From NCBI GenBank assembly GCA_943912755.1, contig CALTWF010000015.1, positions 1-64,000 on the forward strand: a stretch of DNA of 64,000 bases. The letters run 5' to 3'. The DNA comes from an uncultured Pseudomonas sp. (lineage in GTDB: Bacteria > Pseudomonadota > Gammaproteobacteria > Pseudomonadales > Pseudomonadaceae). The notes below the pieces were generated by a model. That model was not told where the DNA came from. It worked only from the letters and a program-made list of their open reading frames with translations, and searched no databases. Positions 11,297 through 20,426 of the stretch are shown here, piece by piece. The position numbers and the translations under genes were made by a program. Every line of letters begins with the position of its first letter. Position 1 is the first letter of the stretch.

Positions 11297-11806
11297 ATGT
11301 CACTTTCCAGCACGGCCGTCGGGCCCACGAGCTTTCGCCAGGCGCTCGGACACTACGCCTCCGGCATCACCGTGATCACCTCGCAGATCGATGGCCAGGC
11401 GGTCGGTTTCACCTGCCAATCGTTCTACAGCGTGTCGGTGAATCCGCCGCTGGTGTCGTTCAGCGTGATGGCCGGCTCGGCCAGCTATCCGGCAATCCGC
11501 CAGGCGGGCCGCTTCGCGGTGAACATCCTTTCCGGTGAACAGATCGGCATTTCCAACCAGTTCGCCCGCCGGGGTACGGACAAGTGGCATGGCGTGCAAT
11601 GGCAGGCGTCGCCTTTGGGCAATCCGCTCATCGCCGGCAGCCTGCATTGGCTGGATTGCGAGATTCACGCCGAACACGCCGCCGGCGATCACCTGATCGT
11701 CATCGGCGAAGTGAAGGCGCTGAACCCGCTGGAACCTGCAACCACGCAACCCTTGCTGTATTTCAAAGGACAATATTGCAACCTCGCCGCGCTGGCTGCG
11801 GTTTGA
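11297..11806 (+). CDS. Flavin reductase-like (FMN-binding) protein
   Basis: A 169-residue protein of the HpaC/StyB flavin-reductase fold (FRQALGHYASGITVITSQIDG; GFTCQSFYSVSVNPPLVSFSV; GDHLIVIGEV). It should bind FMN or FAD and reduce it with NAD(P)H. The ATG at 11297, preceded by AGGA, is preferred over the longer frame that begins inside mesD. It is the third gene of the mesX-mesD unit, suggesting that MesD/MesX action uses reduced flavin; this is inference from context. Confidence 0.85.
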   Translation: MSLSSTAVGPTSFRQALGHYASGITVITSQIDGQAVGFTCQSFYSVSVNPPLVSFSVMAGSASYPAIRQAGRFAVNILSGEQIGISNQFARRGTDKWHGVQWQASPLGNPLIAGSLHWLDCEIHAEHAAGDHLIVIGEVKALNPLEPATTQPLLYFKGQYCNLAALAAV

Positions 11807-11823
11807 GCGTTTGCCCTTCGCCC

Positions 11824-12753
11824 ATGATCGATCTGAGACACCTGCGCACCCTCCACGCCCTGCGGGAAACGGACAGCCTGCCAGAGGCCGCGCAACGCCT
11901 GCACCTGACCCAGTCGGCGCTATCGCACCAGTTCCGCGAGCTGGAGCATCGCCTCGGCATGCCGGTGTTCGTGCGCAAGTCGAAGCCGGTGCGCTTCACC
12001 ACCGCGGGCCTCAAGCTGCTGCAACTGGCCGACCAGGTGCTGCCGCTGATCCGCACCACGGAACGCAACCTGAACAAACTGGCTGGCGGTACGGCCGACC
12101 GGCTGCATATCGCCATCGAGTGCCACAGTTGCTACCAGTGGCTGATGCCTTCGCTCGACGAATTTCGCGGCAACTGGCCGGAAGTCGAGCTGGACCTGGC
12201 CTCGGGCCTGGCGTTCGCGCCGCTGCCGGCCCTGGAGCGCGGCGACCTGGACCTGGTGGTGACCTCCGACCCGCTGCCCCTGCCGGGCATCACCTATGTC
12301 CCGCTGTTCGAGTACGAGGCGCTGCTGGCCATCGACAAGCACCACGCCCTGCGCGACAGGCCCTGGCTGGAACCTGCCGACCTCGCCAGCCAGACCCTGA
12401 TCACCTACCCGATCGAGCGCGACCGCCTGGACATCTTCGCCCGCTTCCTCGACCCGGCCGATATCGAGCCGGCCCAGGTTCGCACCGCCGAGATGACCGT
12501 GATGATGATGCAGCTGGTCGCCAGCGGCCGAGGGGTGTGCAGCCTGCCCAACTGGGCGGTGCACGAGTACACCACCCGCGGCTATGTGCTTGCCAGGCGC
12601 CTGGGCCAGCAAGGGCTGCACGCCACGCTATTCGCCGCCGTGCGCAGCGACATGCTCGAAGCGCCCTACATGAGCGACTTCCTGCTCACGGCAAAGGACA
12701 TTTCCTTTGCCACCCTGGAGGGCGTGCATGCCGCCTCGGGCCCGGTGGCCTGA
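11824..12753 (+). CDS. MetR-like LysR-family regulator
   Basis: A 309-residue LysR-type regulator: HTH at residues 1-60 (MIDLRHLRTLHALRETDSLPEAAQRLHLTQSALSHQFRELE) and a periplasmic-binding-like effector domain. IECHSCYQWLMPSLDEF resembles the homocysteine-sensing region of MetR. It begins 17 bp after the flavin reductase gene, so it is probably cotranscribed and autoregulating via the TGAA-N5-TTCA site at the head of the operon. Confidence 0.85.
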   Translation: MIDLRHLRTLHALRETDSLPEAAQRLHLTQSALSHQFRELEHRLGMPVFVRKSKPVRFTTAGLKLLQLADQVLPLIRTTERNLNKLAGGTADRLHIAIECHSCYQWLMPSLDEFRGNWPEVELDLASGLAFAPLPALERGDLDLVVTSDPLPLPGITYVPLFEYEALLAIDKHHALRDRPWLEPADLASQTLITYPIERDRLDIFARFLDPADIEPAQVRTAEMTVMMMQLVASGRGVCSLPNWAVHEYTTRGYVLARRLGQQGLHATLFAAVRSDMLEAPYMSDFLLTAKDISFATLEGVHAASGPVA

Positions 12754-12872
12754 AACGCCGCTGCCGAACACGATCTGCTGAAACTTTCCGCGCCTGCCAC
12801 GTCATACAAGGGTGGCGGGCGCTGGATGCGCTCCCCATGCGTTCACCGCCAATGACCAGTCATGAGGGATCC

Positions 12873-13604
12873 ATGAAAAAGTTGCTGCTGATTGCCTTGC
12901 CCGCCATTGCCCTGAACCTGCACGCGGCCGAGCCGGGCAGGTCGTTCAAACCGGGCTTCGAACCAGGCTACCTCGAAGTTTCGATCCACGACCTTCCCGA
13001 GGGAAGCGCCCAGGACATTGGCGCGGCCTTGCGTCAATACACCCGCAATCTCGACGCTGGCGGCAGCAGTCCGAAGGCAGAACGACCCGGACGCAATGAC
13101 CGCGACCTGCAAGCCCTGGTCATCTACCCCAAGGAGCACGTCTACGAGGTGAAAAATGCGACGCTGGAGCGCAAGCTCGACGCGAAGCACCTGGTGACCG
13201 ACTACTCGTCACTCATGATCGAACCGCTGGATCTCGACGCGACCCGTCCTTGCCGGCTTGTCGGCACTTCGACCAACGGCGTGTACAACCGCGACACCCG
13301 CCAGCATTCCGGCTTCGCCCGCGTCTTCGCCTGTCCTGACGGTGATGTGCTGATCCGCGACATGACGTTCTACAAGATGCGCAAAACCGTTATCAAAGAA
13401 CAGCGCAATGTCGATCTGGATGGCAGCAATGGCGCCATGCATGGCATGCGGGACCCGCACGGCAACAGCTTCACCAGCCTGTCCTGGGTATCCGGCGGCG
13501 TCGATCACCTGGTGCAGAAGACCGGCGTCGAGGCCGCGACGCGGGAATGGCTGATCCGCTATGCCCGGGAAGTGATGCGCAAGGAGGCTGAACGACAGCG
13601 CTGA
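12873..13604 (+). CDS. Secreted protein of unknown function
   Basis: A 243-residue protein with a cleavable signal peptide (MKKLLLIALPAIALNLHAAEPG). The mature part is hydrophilic, with two cysteines (TRPCRLVG and VFACPDGD) about 50 residues apart that may form a disulfide. I recognise no domain. The start at 12873 follows a GAGGGATCC ribosome-binding stretch. It lies alone, 119 bp after the MetR-like gene and convergent with fecR. Its layout resembles that of the secreted protein at 22936-23580, without obvious sequence similarity. Confidence 0.7.
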   Translation: MKKLLLIALPAIALNLHAAEPGRSFKPGFEPGYLEVSIHDLPEGSAQDIGAALRQYTRNLDAGGSSPKAERPGRNDRDLQALVIYPKEHVYEVKNATLERKLDAKHLVTDYSSLMIEPLDLDATRPCRLVGTSTNGVYNRDTRQHSGFARVFACPDGDVLIRDMTFYKMRKTVIKEQRNVDLDGSNGAMHGMRDPHGNSFTSLSWVSGGVDHLVQKTGVEAATREWLIRYAREVMRKEAERQR

Positions 13605-13617
13605 GGCAACGGCCCGG

Positions 13618-14565
13618 TCAGGCCGCGACGACCCGCGTCCAGAACCGCGTGTAGCGCTGCAAGCGCACCGGCAGCGAGAGCTCCACGGCCTGCAGCGCAA
13701 GATCGATGTCATCCAGCGGATAAGTGCCGGACACCCGCAACCGGGCGACCTGCGGCGCGCACCCGAGGTAACCCGGGCGATAGCGCTGCAGCTCTGCGAG
13801 CAGTTGCGCCAGGCTCCAGCCATCGACGATCAGGCGGCCTTGCGACCAAGCCTCATCCTCCGCTCGCAGGCGGCGCGTCGGCGAAACCCCGTGACCATCG
13901 ATGAAGACCTCGTTGCCACTGGCGACGACCGTCTCGCTGGCCTGCGAACCGGGGCGCACCGCGACAGCGTGCTCATACACGCTGAGACGGGTACCCGCCT
14001 CCAGTTGCTGCACGGCAAAACGGGTGCCGAGCGCACGCAGGTCGCCCTGGGCGCTGCGCACGATCAGAGGTCGGGGGTCCTTGCCAGTCGTCACATGCAG
14101 GTTGCCGCCGCGCAGGATCAGCAACCGCGTCGTGCCATCGAACGCCACGTCCACCGCAGTGGCCGTATCCAGTACCAGCAACGTACCGTCGGATAACCGC
14201 TGCCGCCGCTGTTCACCGGTACCGGTGCGCAGGTCGGCCATCCACACCGGCGCCGAGCTGTAGCCTTGCCAACCCAGCGCGGCCAATCCGCCACCGAGGA
14301 CCAGGCCACCAAGCAGATTGCGCCGGCTCACCCCGCCCCCTTGCAGGCTCACCTGTTCCATCACCTGCCAGCCGAGTTGCTGCGGCACCTGGCCGATGCG
14401 GGTCTGCAAGGAGGCCAGGCGTTCCCAGGCCCAACGATGCTCCGCGCGGTCGCCATGCCAGGCCTGCCATCGCTGCTCAAGCGCGGGATCGTCGGGGCTG
14501 GCGCACAACTGCGCGAACCATTGGGCAGCCTCGCGCAGGGCTTGCCGCTTGGCATCGGCGTTCAC
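13618..14565 (-). CDS. FecR-family anti-sigma/signal-transducing protein
   Basis: A 315-residue inner-membrane regulator. It has an N-terminal cytoplasmic segment (REAAQWFAQLCASP..WQAWHGDRAEHRWAWERL, the DUF4880 anti-sigma region), one hydrophobic stretch around residue 85 (RRNLLGGLVLGGGLAALGW) and a periplasmic FecR domain (LSDGTLLVLDTATAVDVAF; LRALGTRFAVQQ). The GTG start at 14565 overlaps the sigma-factor stop (GTGA), giving translational coupling. It should relay the ferri-siderophore signal from the neighbouring receptor to the sigma factor. Confidence 0.9.
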   Translation of the reverse strand: MNADAKRQALREAAQWFAQLCASPDDPALEQRWQAWHGDRAEHRWAWERLASLQTRIGQVPQQLGWQVMEQVSLQGGGVSRRNLLGGLVLGGGLAALGWQGYSSAPVWMADLRTGTGEQRRQRLSDGTLLVLDTATAVDVAFDGTTRLLILRGGNLHVTTGKDPRPLIVRSAQGDLRALGTRFAVQQLEAGTRLSVYEHAVAVRPGSQASETVVASGNEVFIDGHGVSPTRRLRAEDEAWSQGRLIVDGWSLAQLLAELQRYRPGYLGCAPQVARLRVSGTYPLDDIDLALQAVELSLPVRLQRYTRFWTRVVAA

Positions 14566-15083
14566 CCGGCCTCGTCCATGCAGAACAGCAGGCAACGCTC
14601 GGTGGCGCGCGCCATGTACTTGGTCACCGAGCTGACGGAGATCTGCAACTGCTCGGCAATCTGCGGATAGGTCAGCCCCTGCAACTGCGACATCAGGAAC
14701 GCCGCCTTGGCCTTGCGGCCCAGGCCATCGAGCATGCGGTCCAGCGCCAGCAAGGTCTCCAGGATGATCAAGCGCTCCTCGGCCGACAGCTCGAACGACT
14801 CCGGTTGACGGGCCAGCACCTCCAGGTAGGCGCGCTCCACCGACTGGCGACGAAAACTGTCGACCATCACCCGCTTGGCGATCGTCACCAGGAAGTGCCT
14901 GGGCTCGCTGAGCGTGGCCGCCACCGGGCTTCGGTGTTCGGCCAGGAGCACGCGCAAGAACGTGTCCTGGGCGAAATCGGCCGCCTGCTGCGAACAACCG
15001 GTGCGCTTGTTCAACCAGCCCACCAGCCAGCGCTGATGATCGCTATAGAGCGTTTCTACGGGATTGTGGGAAGACATGGACAT
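14562..15083 (-). CDS. FecI-type ECF sigma factor
   Basis: A 173-residue ECF sigma factor. Region 2 (FAQDTFLRVLL...PRHFLVTIAKRVMVDSFRR) and region 4 (GLGRKAKAAFLMSQLQGLTYPQIAEQLQISVSSVTKYMARA) are both present. The start is taken at 15083, but a second ATG at 15077 is equally possible. It is coupled to FecR and divergent from a TonB-dependent receptor with an STN domain, the standard cell-surface signalling arrangement. A weak Fur-box-like stretch (GATAGGAATGAGTCGCAAT) lies just upstream, so iron repression is likely. Confidence 0.92.
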   Translation of the reverse strand: MSMSSHNPVETLYSDHQRWLVGWLNKRTGCSQQAADFAQDTFLRVLLAEHRSPVAATLSEPRHFLVTIAKRVMVDSFRRQSVERAYLEVLARQPESFELSAEERLIILETLLALDRMLDGLGRKAKAAFLMSQLQGLTYPQIAEQLQISVSSVTKYMARATERCLLFCMDEAG

Positions 15084-15262
15084 GCGACGCGTAGATAGGA
15101 ATGAGTCGCAATATATGTAAATTGGCCAATGACGGCAATCTGCTTGCATCGTTGCCGCGAGCAGGCAAAAAAAATTTCAAAAGGCATTGTCGGTTTTCCC
15201 TCTGCACCGCGACTCCTTGTGTAAACCCTCGACAATTCCAGCCTTTGCCATCAGGAAACAGC

Positions 15263-17755
15263 ATGCAGTCCACCGCCCTACGCCCGCGCACCAGCACCCT
15301 GAAAAACCCCGGCATACTGACCCTTGCGCTGCTCGCCAGCGCACTGCCGGTGGCCGCGCCCATGCTGGCCCAGGCCGCCCAGGTGGCGCCGACACAAGAC
15401 GATGCCCGCGCAAAGGACTTCGCCCTGGGCGCCGGGCCACTGGCCGCAGTGCTCAACCAGTTCGCCACCGAGGCCGGCGTGGTGCTGTCGTTCGATACGG
15501 CCCTGACCCAGGGCCGGCACAGCCAGGGCCTCGCCGGCCGCTACGGTGTCGCCCAGGGGTTTGCCACCTTGCTGGCCGGCTCCGGACTGCAGGCGATCGC
15601 CCGCGGCAACGGGATCTATGTACTGGCGCCAGCGCCCGCCGACGGCAGCATGGAACTCGGCGCTACCAGCATTACCGGCTACGCCGGCGGCGAATCCGCC
15701 TATGGGCCGGTCCAGGGCTACGTGGCCAGGCGCACTGCGACCGCCACCAAGACCGATACCTCGGTTCTGGAAACACCGCAGACCATCAACATCGTGACCC
15801 AGGATGAAATCAAGGCGCGGGGTTCGATGTCGGTCAGTGATGCCCTGCGCTACACCCCAGGCGTCCAGGTGGACGGCTTTACCGCACGGGTCAAGGCCTT
15901 CGACGAGCCCACCTCGCGCGGCTTCAACGCCACGCCCATGTACCTCGACGGCCTGCACCTACCCTACGGCGGCGGCAGTACCGGTGGTGCGCTGCAGATC
16001 GACCCCTACCTGCTGGAACGGATCGAAGTGCTCAAGGGCCCGGCCTCGGTGCTGTATGGCCAGAACCAGCCGGGCGGCATCGTCAACATGGTGTCCAAGC
16101 GGCCAACTGCCGAAGCGCTGCACTCCCTGACCCTGGGCGGCGGCAGCCATGATCGCAAGTACGGCGCCTTCGACCTCGGCGGCCCGATCGACGACCAGGG
16201 CACCTTTCTCTATCGCCTGACCGGCGTGGTCAACGACAGCGGTTCGGAGGTCGATCATGCCGACCAAAAGCGCATGACCCTGGCGCCGAGCCTGACCTGG
16301 AACATCAACGACAGCACCACGCTGACCTTCCACGGCCAGGTGCAGAAGGACAACGATACCCCCGAGCCCCAGGGCCTGCCGGTATGGGGCACGGTGCTGG
16401 ACAACCCCAACGGTCATATCTCGCGCAGCCGCTTCATCGGCGAGCCCGCCTACGCGTCCTATGATCGCGACCAGTTCAGCGTCGGCTACGAACTGTCCCA
16501 TCAGTTGAACGATACCTGGACGCTCAAGCAGAACGCCCGCTACGCCTATGTCGACGACCGCTTCGTCTCGGTGCTGCATGGCTACGAGTTCATCACCAGC
16601 CCGACCACCGGGCTGAACGACCAGAGCGCCATCGGCCGCTACGCCATCGACTGGTCGCAGACCAACAAGGTCTACGGCATCGACAACCTGGCCCAGGCCG
16701 TGTTCAAGACCGGCGAGGTCGAGCACACCCTGCTGCTGGGTGCCGATTACTACCACTTCAACTCCGAGTTCCTCGGCCGCTACCAGTACGCGCCGCCCGG
16801 CATCGACCTGTACAACCCGGTGTATGGCCAACCGATCGACTTCAGCCAGGCGGCGGTCAACACCTGGGACAACACCATCCGCCAGACCGGCCTGTACCTG
16901 CAGGACCAGATCAAGTGGGACCGCTGGTTCCTGACCCTGGGCGGCCGCTACGACTGGGCGACCACCGAGAACAACCAGCCGCTGTACAAGGTCGACAACC
17001 GCATCGAGGACCGGCAGTTTTCCGGCCGGGCCGGATTCGGCTACCTGTTCGACAACGGCATCACGCCCTACTTCAGCTATTCCGAGTCGTTCCAGCCCAA
17101 CACCGGCACCGATGTTTCCGGCAACACCTTCGATGCCTCGACCGGCAAGCAATATGAAGTGGGCATCAAGTACCAGCCGCCGGGAGCGGACAGCTTCGTG
17201 CAGGTTTCGGCCTACCGCATCGATCGCAAAAACGTGCTCACCAGCGACCTCGACAACCCCGGGTTCAGCAACCAGTCCGGCCAACTGCGCTCGACCGGGC
17301 TTGAGATCGAAGGCAAGGCGGCACTGACGGCCAACCTCAACCTGATCGCCGCCGTTTCCCGGGTCGACGCCGAATACGCCAAGGACAACGACGGCCTGAA
17401 AGGCCGCCACCCGATCGGCATCTCTCCCCTCACCGCCTCTTCCTGGCTCGACTATCGGATGCCCGACGACAGCCTCCTGCGCGGCCTGGGCATGGGCGTC
17501 GGGGTCCGCTACGTGCGCAGCAGCCCGGGCACCAGCACCGCCTACCGCGAGTTCGACGTGCCGTCCTACAGCGTTTACGACGCCATGCTGTCCTACGATC
17601 TCGGGCAATCCGCCCTGGCGCTCAAGGGTGTCCGGGTCCAGGCCAACCTGGAAAACATCGACGACAAGCGCTACGTCAGCCGCTGCTCCGGCGTCTGGGA
17701 ATGCACCTACGGCCAGGGCCGCACCCTCAGCGCCAACCTGACCTACGACTGGTGA
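15263..17755 (+). CDS. TonB-dependent siderophore receptor with STN signalling domain
   Basis: An 830-residue outer-membrane receptor. A signal peptide (about residues 1-38) is followed by a secretin/TonB N-terminal signalling domain (about 48-100; FALGAGPLAAVLNQFATEAG). Then come the plug (KTDTSVLETPQTINIVTQDEI; RIEVLKGPASVLYGQNQPGG) and a beta-barrel ending in YGQGRTLSANLTYDW with the terminal aromatic needed for assembly. It imports a ferric siderophore and signals through the adjacent FecR/FecI pair. The ATG at 15263 has AGGAA 5 bp upstream. The siderophore cannot be named from sequence. Confidence 0.93.
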   Translation: MQSTALRPRTSTLKNPGILTLALLASALPVAAPMLAQAAQVAPTQDDARAKDFALGAGPLAAVLNQFATEAGVVLSFDTALTQGRHSQGLAGRYGVAQGFATLLAGSGLQAIARGNGIYVLAPAPADGSMELGATSITGYAGGESAYGPVQGYVARRTATATKTDTSVLETPQTINIVTQDEIKARGSMSVSDALRYTPGVQVDGFTARVKAFDEPTSRGFNATPMYLDGLHLPYGGGSTGGALQIDPYLLERIEVLKGPASVLYGQNQPGGIVNMVSKRPTAEALHSLTLGGGSHDRKYGAFDLGGPIDDQGTFLYRLTGVVNDSGSEVDHADQKRMTLAPSLTWNINDSTTLTFHGQVQKDNDTPEPQGLPVWGTVLDNPNGHISRSRFIGEPAYASYDRDQFSVGYELSHQLNDTWTLKQNARYAYVDDRFVSVLHGYEFITSPTTGLNDQSAIGRYAIDWSQTNKVYGIDNLAQAVFKTGEVEHTLLLGADYYHFNSEFLGRYQYAPPGIDLYNPVYGQPIDFSQAAVNTWDNTIRQTGLYLQDQIKWDRWFLTLGGRYDWATTENNQPLYKVDNRIEDRQFSGRAGFGYLFDNGITPYFSYSESFQPNTGTDVSGNTFDASTGKQYEVGIKYQPPGADSFVQVSAYRIDRKNVLTSDLDNPGFSNQSGQLRSTGLEIEGKAALTANLNLIAAVSRVDAEYAKDNDGLKGRHPIGISPLTASSWLDYRMPDDSLLRGLGMGVGVRYVRSSPGTSTAYREFDVPSYSVYDAMLSYDLGQSALALKGVRVQANLENIDDKRYVSRCSGVWECTYGQGRTLSANLTYDW

Positions 17756-17763
17756 GGCGAGAC

Positions 17764-17785
17764 GGCCCCGGGCACGCCCGGGGCC
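17764..17785. terminator. GC-rich hairpin between convergent genes
   Basis: GGCCCCGGG-CACG-CCCGGGGCC forms a perfect 9-bp stem with a 4-base loop, 8 bp after the receptor stop and downstream of the convergent methyltransferase. There is no clear T-tract, so it may act as a weak bidirectional terminator. Confidence 0.55.
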
Positions 17786-17832
17786 GCGCGAGGGCGATCA
17801 GAACTGCGGCCGTGGATGAACACTCGAAGGAT

Positions 17833-18459
17833 TCAAGTCCGCTGATCCGTGAGCGGCTTCTCGGCAATGCAATCGAACCGGTGCCAGTGCTTGGGTCCGC
17901 GCAGGCTCGAGCCGATGAACTCATGCACGTCGAAGCGCTTCAGGCAAAGCCCGTCGAACAGCGCGCGAGCCTCGATTTCAGAATGGAAGGTTCTGCTCGG
18001 GTCCGAAGCCCAGCCATCCCGGTCACCGAAGAGCTCGCCAACGAAAATACCGCCCGGCAACAGCGCGTCCGTCACGACCGACCAGAATTTGCGGAAGTGC
18101 TCCGGATGGCAGAACGGCAAGGCCATACCCGCATGAATCAACCTCGAAGGAGGCAAGGTTGCCAGTGTTTCAAAACGCTGGAGCGCGGTCTCCAGCGTCG
18201 AGCCCGGAAAATCCTCGCCGATGGACCGGACCATCTCGATGGCACCAGGCTCCTTATCGATCGCCAACACGTTCCAACCGGCCTGAAGCAAGGCCCGGGT
18301 TGCATTGCCAGTGCCGCAGCCCAGGTCCACGGCGCTACCTCTGTCGGCCTGCGGGCCGGCCAGGCCAATGGCCGTGCCAAGCAACGATGATGCGGGACTG
18401 TCCCGATGATGCTGGTAATAAGCGTTCCATTCGGGTTTCCCGCTTGAGGCTTCGTGCAT
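17833..18459 (-). CDS. Class I SAM-dependent methyltransferase
   Basis: A 208-residue protein with the SAM-binding motif I AVDLGCGTGNATRALL (about residues 43-58), then the acidic end of beta-2 (LAIDKEPGAI) and a motif-III-like LPPGG equivalent (LLPGGIFVGELFGDRDGWASD). Sequence resembles the small TehB/UbiE-like class I methyltransferases. The acceptor is unknown. It is a single gene convergent with the TonB receptor and divergent from the VOC protein. Confidence 0.82.
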   Translation of the reverse strand: MHEASSGKPEWNAYYQHHRDSPASSLLGTAIGLAGPQADRGSAVDLGCGTGNATRALLQAGWNVLAIDKEPGAIEMVRSIGEDFPGSTLETALQRFETLATLPPSRLIHAGMALPFCHPEHFRKFWSVVTDALLPGGIFVGELFGDRDGWASDPSRTFHSEIEARALFDGLCLKRFDVHEFIGSSLRGPKHWHRFDCIAEKPLTDQRT

Positions 18460-18576
18460 TTGTCCTACCGTCCTTGGTTATCCAGCGATACCTGCAAAAA
18501 ACCGCCGTATGCTGGCAGACAAGTGACGTTCAAGCCAGCCGACACCAAGATCAACCGACCACCGCCGGGGACAGCC

Positions 18577-18993
18577 ATGAGCCCTTTTGAAATCAAACAC
18601 CTGGATCACATCGTCCTGCGCGTCGAAGACATGCAGGCCAGCCTGGACTTCTATACCCGGACCTTGGGATGCCCGATCAGAAAACGCCGCGACGACCTCG
18701 GCATGATCCACCTCGGCGCCGGCACGTCGATGATCGACCTGGTGGATGCGCAAGGCCCACTGGGCCGCCAGGGCGGCGGCCTGGCCGATCCCCGCCACCG
18801 CAACCTCGACCACTTCTGCCTGCGCATTGCGCCGTTCGATGAACAGCGCATCCTCGCCTTCCTGCACGCGGCCGGGATCAAGGCGGAAAAGGCCGCCAGC
18901 CGATACGGCGCCGAGGGTGAGGGACTGTCGATCTACTGCTTCGACCCCGATGGCAACCAGGTCGAATTGAAAGGACCGCCCCGCCAGGGCTGA
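18577..18993 (+). CDS. VOC-family (glyoxalase/dioxygenase fold) protein
   Basis: A 138-residue protein with the paired beta-alpha-beta-beta-beta units of the VOC superfamily. KHLDHIVLRVEDMQASLDFYTRTLG opens the first module and NLDHFCLRI the second. Metal-ligand candidates His9 (LDHIVL), His/Glu in the second module and the C-terminal CFDPDGNQVELKG are visible. The ATG at 18577 follows a GGGGA stretch. Function could be a lyase, an isomerase or a resistance-type binding protein; context does not decide. Confidence 0.82.
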   Translation: MSPFEIKHLDHIVLRVEDMQASLDFYTRTLGCPIRKRRDDLGMIHLGAGTSMIDLVDAQGPLGRQGGGLADPRHRNLDHFCLRIAPFDEQRILAFLHAAGIKAEKAASRYGAEGEGLSIYCFDPDGNQVELKGPPRQG

Positions 18994-19027
18994 TCCGCGA
19001 TCGACAGTCCAGGCCAGGCCTGCCGGG

Positions 19028-19327
19028 TCACAGCTGGCTGATGTCGTCCAGCAGATGCACCTGGCGCTCACTCACCAGGCCTTCGGCCTGCTCGGCCATG
19101 GCCAGGTAGTGCGGCATCTGCCGGTGCAGCTCGATGGCGGCCATGTCGACCCAGCGCTCGACGAAGACAAAACGCCCCGGTTCATCCTGGCTGCGGTGCA
19201 AGGCGTAGGCCAGGCAACCGGCCTCCGCGTTCGACGGCTCCACGCAGGCGCGCAGCACCCGCTCCAGGGCCTCGGCCTGGCCCTCGTGGGCCTTGAGTAC
19301 CGCCACTACAACGATCGAATCGCTCAT
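19028..19327 (-). CDS. Antibiotic-biosynthesis-monooxygenase (ABM) domain protein
   Basis: A 99-residue protein of the ABM ferredoxin-like fold (VVVAVLKAHEGQAEALERVLRACVEPSNAEAGCLAYALHRSQDEPGRFVFVERW). These cofactor-free enzymes or binding proteins often act on quinones or electrophiles. Its ATG follows the stop of the upstream oxidoreductase without a gap. It is the last gene of a TetR-led operon (tetR, DJ-1-like, oxidoreductase, ABM). Confidence 0.85.
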   Translation of the reverse strand: MSDSIVVVAVLKAHEGQAEALERVLRACVEPSNAEAGCLAYALHRSQDEPGRFVFVERWVDMAAIELHRQMPHYLAMAEQAEGLVSERQVHLLDDISQL

Positions 19328-20377
19328 TTACACAGCCTCCAGTTCATCGCTACCGACACGGATCACCAACTTGCCGAAATTCTCCCCTTGCAGCAGGCCG
19401 ATAAAGGCCTGCGGCGCATTCTCCAGGCCATCGACCAGGGCCTCGCGGTAATGGATGCGGCCCTCGGCCAGCCATTGCGACATCTGCTGATGGAACTCAG
19501 GGAAATGCTGGCCGTAGTCATCGAAGATGATGAAGCCCTGCATCCGGATGCGCTTGCGCAGCAAGGCGCCCATCAGCTGCGGCAGGCGGTCGGGACCTGG
19601 CGGCAAGGCGGTATCGTTGTAGTGGGCAATGATCCCGCACACCGGCACCCGCGCCTTGGCGTTGAGCAGCGGGAACACCGCGTCGAACACCTTGCCGCCG
19701 ACGTTCTCGTAGTACACATCGATGCCCTGCGGGCAGGCCTGGGCCAGTTGCTCGGCGAAATCGGCGGCATGGTGGTCGAGGCAGGCATCGAAGCCCAGCA
19801 CCTCGACCGCGTGGCGGCACTTCTCGGCGCCACCGGCCACACCCACCACGCGGCAGCCCTTGAGCTTGCCGATCTGCCCGACCGTCGCCCCCACCGGCCC
19901 GGTGGCCGCGGCCACCACCAGGGTTTCCCCGGCTTGCGGCTGGCCGATATCGAGCAGGCCCATATAGGCGGTGAAACCGGGCATGCCCAGCACGCCAAGG
20001 GCGTAGGACGGCTGCTGCGGCGCGGCGCCGAGGTTCATCAGGCCGGCGGCGTCGGCCACGGCGTAGTCCTGCCAGCCATTTTGCGAAAGCACCCAGTCGC
20101 CTACCGCGTAGTCCGGGTGATGGGACGCCACGACCCGGCTGACGGTACCGGCGACCATCACCGCATCCAGCGCCACTGGCGGCGCATAGGACGGCGCATC
20201 GCTCATGCGTCCGCGCATGTACGGGTCGAGCGAAAGGTAAACGGTGCGCAGCAGCACCTGGCCGGGGCCGGGCAGGGGCACGGCGCCGTGTTCCAGGCGG
20301 AAGTTGGCCTCGGTGGGCGCGCCGTGGGGGCGCGACGCCAGCACCAGGCGGCGGTTGCTGTTCGGTTGTTGCGGCAT
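19328..20377 (-). CDS. NADP-dependent oxidoreductase of the MDR/CurA type
   Basis: A 349-residue medium-chain dehydrogenase/reductase without zinc ligands, of the leukotriene-B4 12-hydroxydehydrogenase/CurA group. Signs are YLSLDPYMRGRMSD near the N-terminus, GMPGFTAYMGLLDIGQPQAGETLVV, the Rossmann motif AATGPVGATVGQIGKLKG and YYENVGGKVFDAV. It likely reduces the C=C bond of alpha,beta-unsaturated carbonyls with NADPH. AAGGAG precedes the ATG at 20377. The neighbouring TetR and DJ-1-like genes suggest an electrophile-response operon. Confidence 0.88.
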   Translation of the reverse strand: MPQQPNSNRRLVLASRPHGAPTEANFRLEHGAVPLPGPGQVLLRTVYLSLDPYMRGRMSDAPSYAPPVALDAVMVAGTVSRVVASHHPDYAVGDWVLSQNGWQDYAVADAAGLMNLGAAPQQPSYALGVLGMPGFTAYMGLLDIGQPQAGETLVVAAATGPVGATVGQIGKLKGCRVVGVAGGAEKCRHAVEVLGFDACLDHHAADFAEQLAQACPQGIDVYYENVGGKVFDAVFPLLNAKARVPVCGIIAHYNDTALPPGPDRLPQLMGALLRKRIRMQGFIIFDDYGQHFPEFHQQMSQWLAEGRIHYREALVDGLENAPQAFIGLLQGENFGKLVIRVGSDELEAV

Positions 20378-20426
20378 GTGCGGCTCCTTGAACAAGGGAA
20401 TGATTCGGGATTCAGGCGCCAGCGGC

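Noticed and set aside
15084..15262. Strong Fur box upstream of the sigma factor
   Set aside because: Only a partial match (GATAGGAATGAGTCGCAAT) is seen; kept as a remark in the sigma-factor entry, not as a feature.
15959..17608. 549-codon frame opposite the TonB receptor
   Set aside because: Fully antisense to a clear receptor gene, without ribosome-binding site or recognisable domain.
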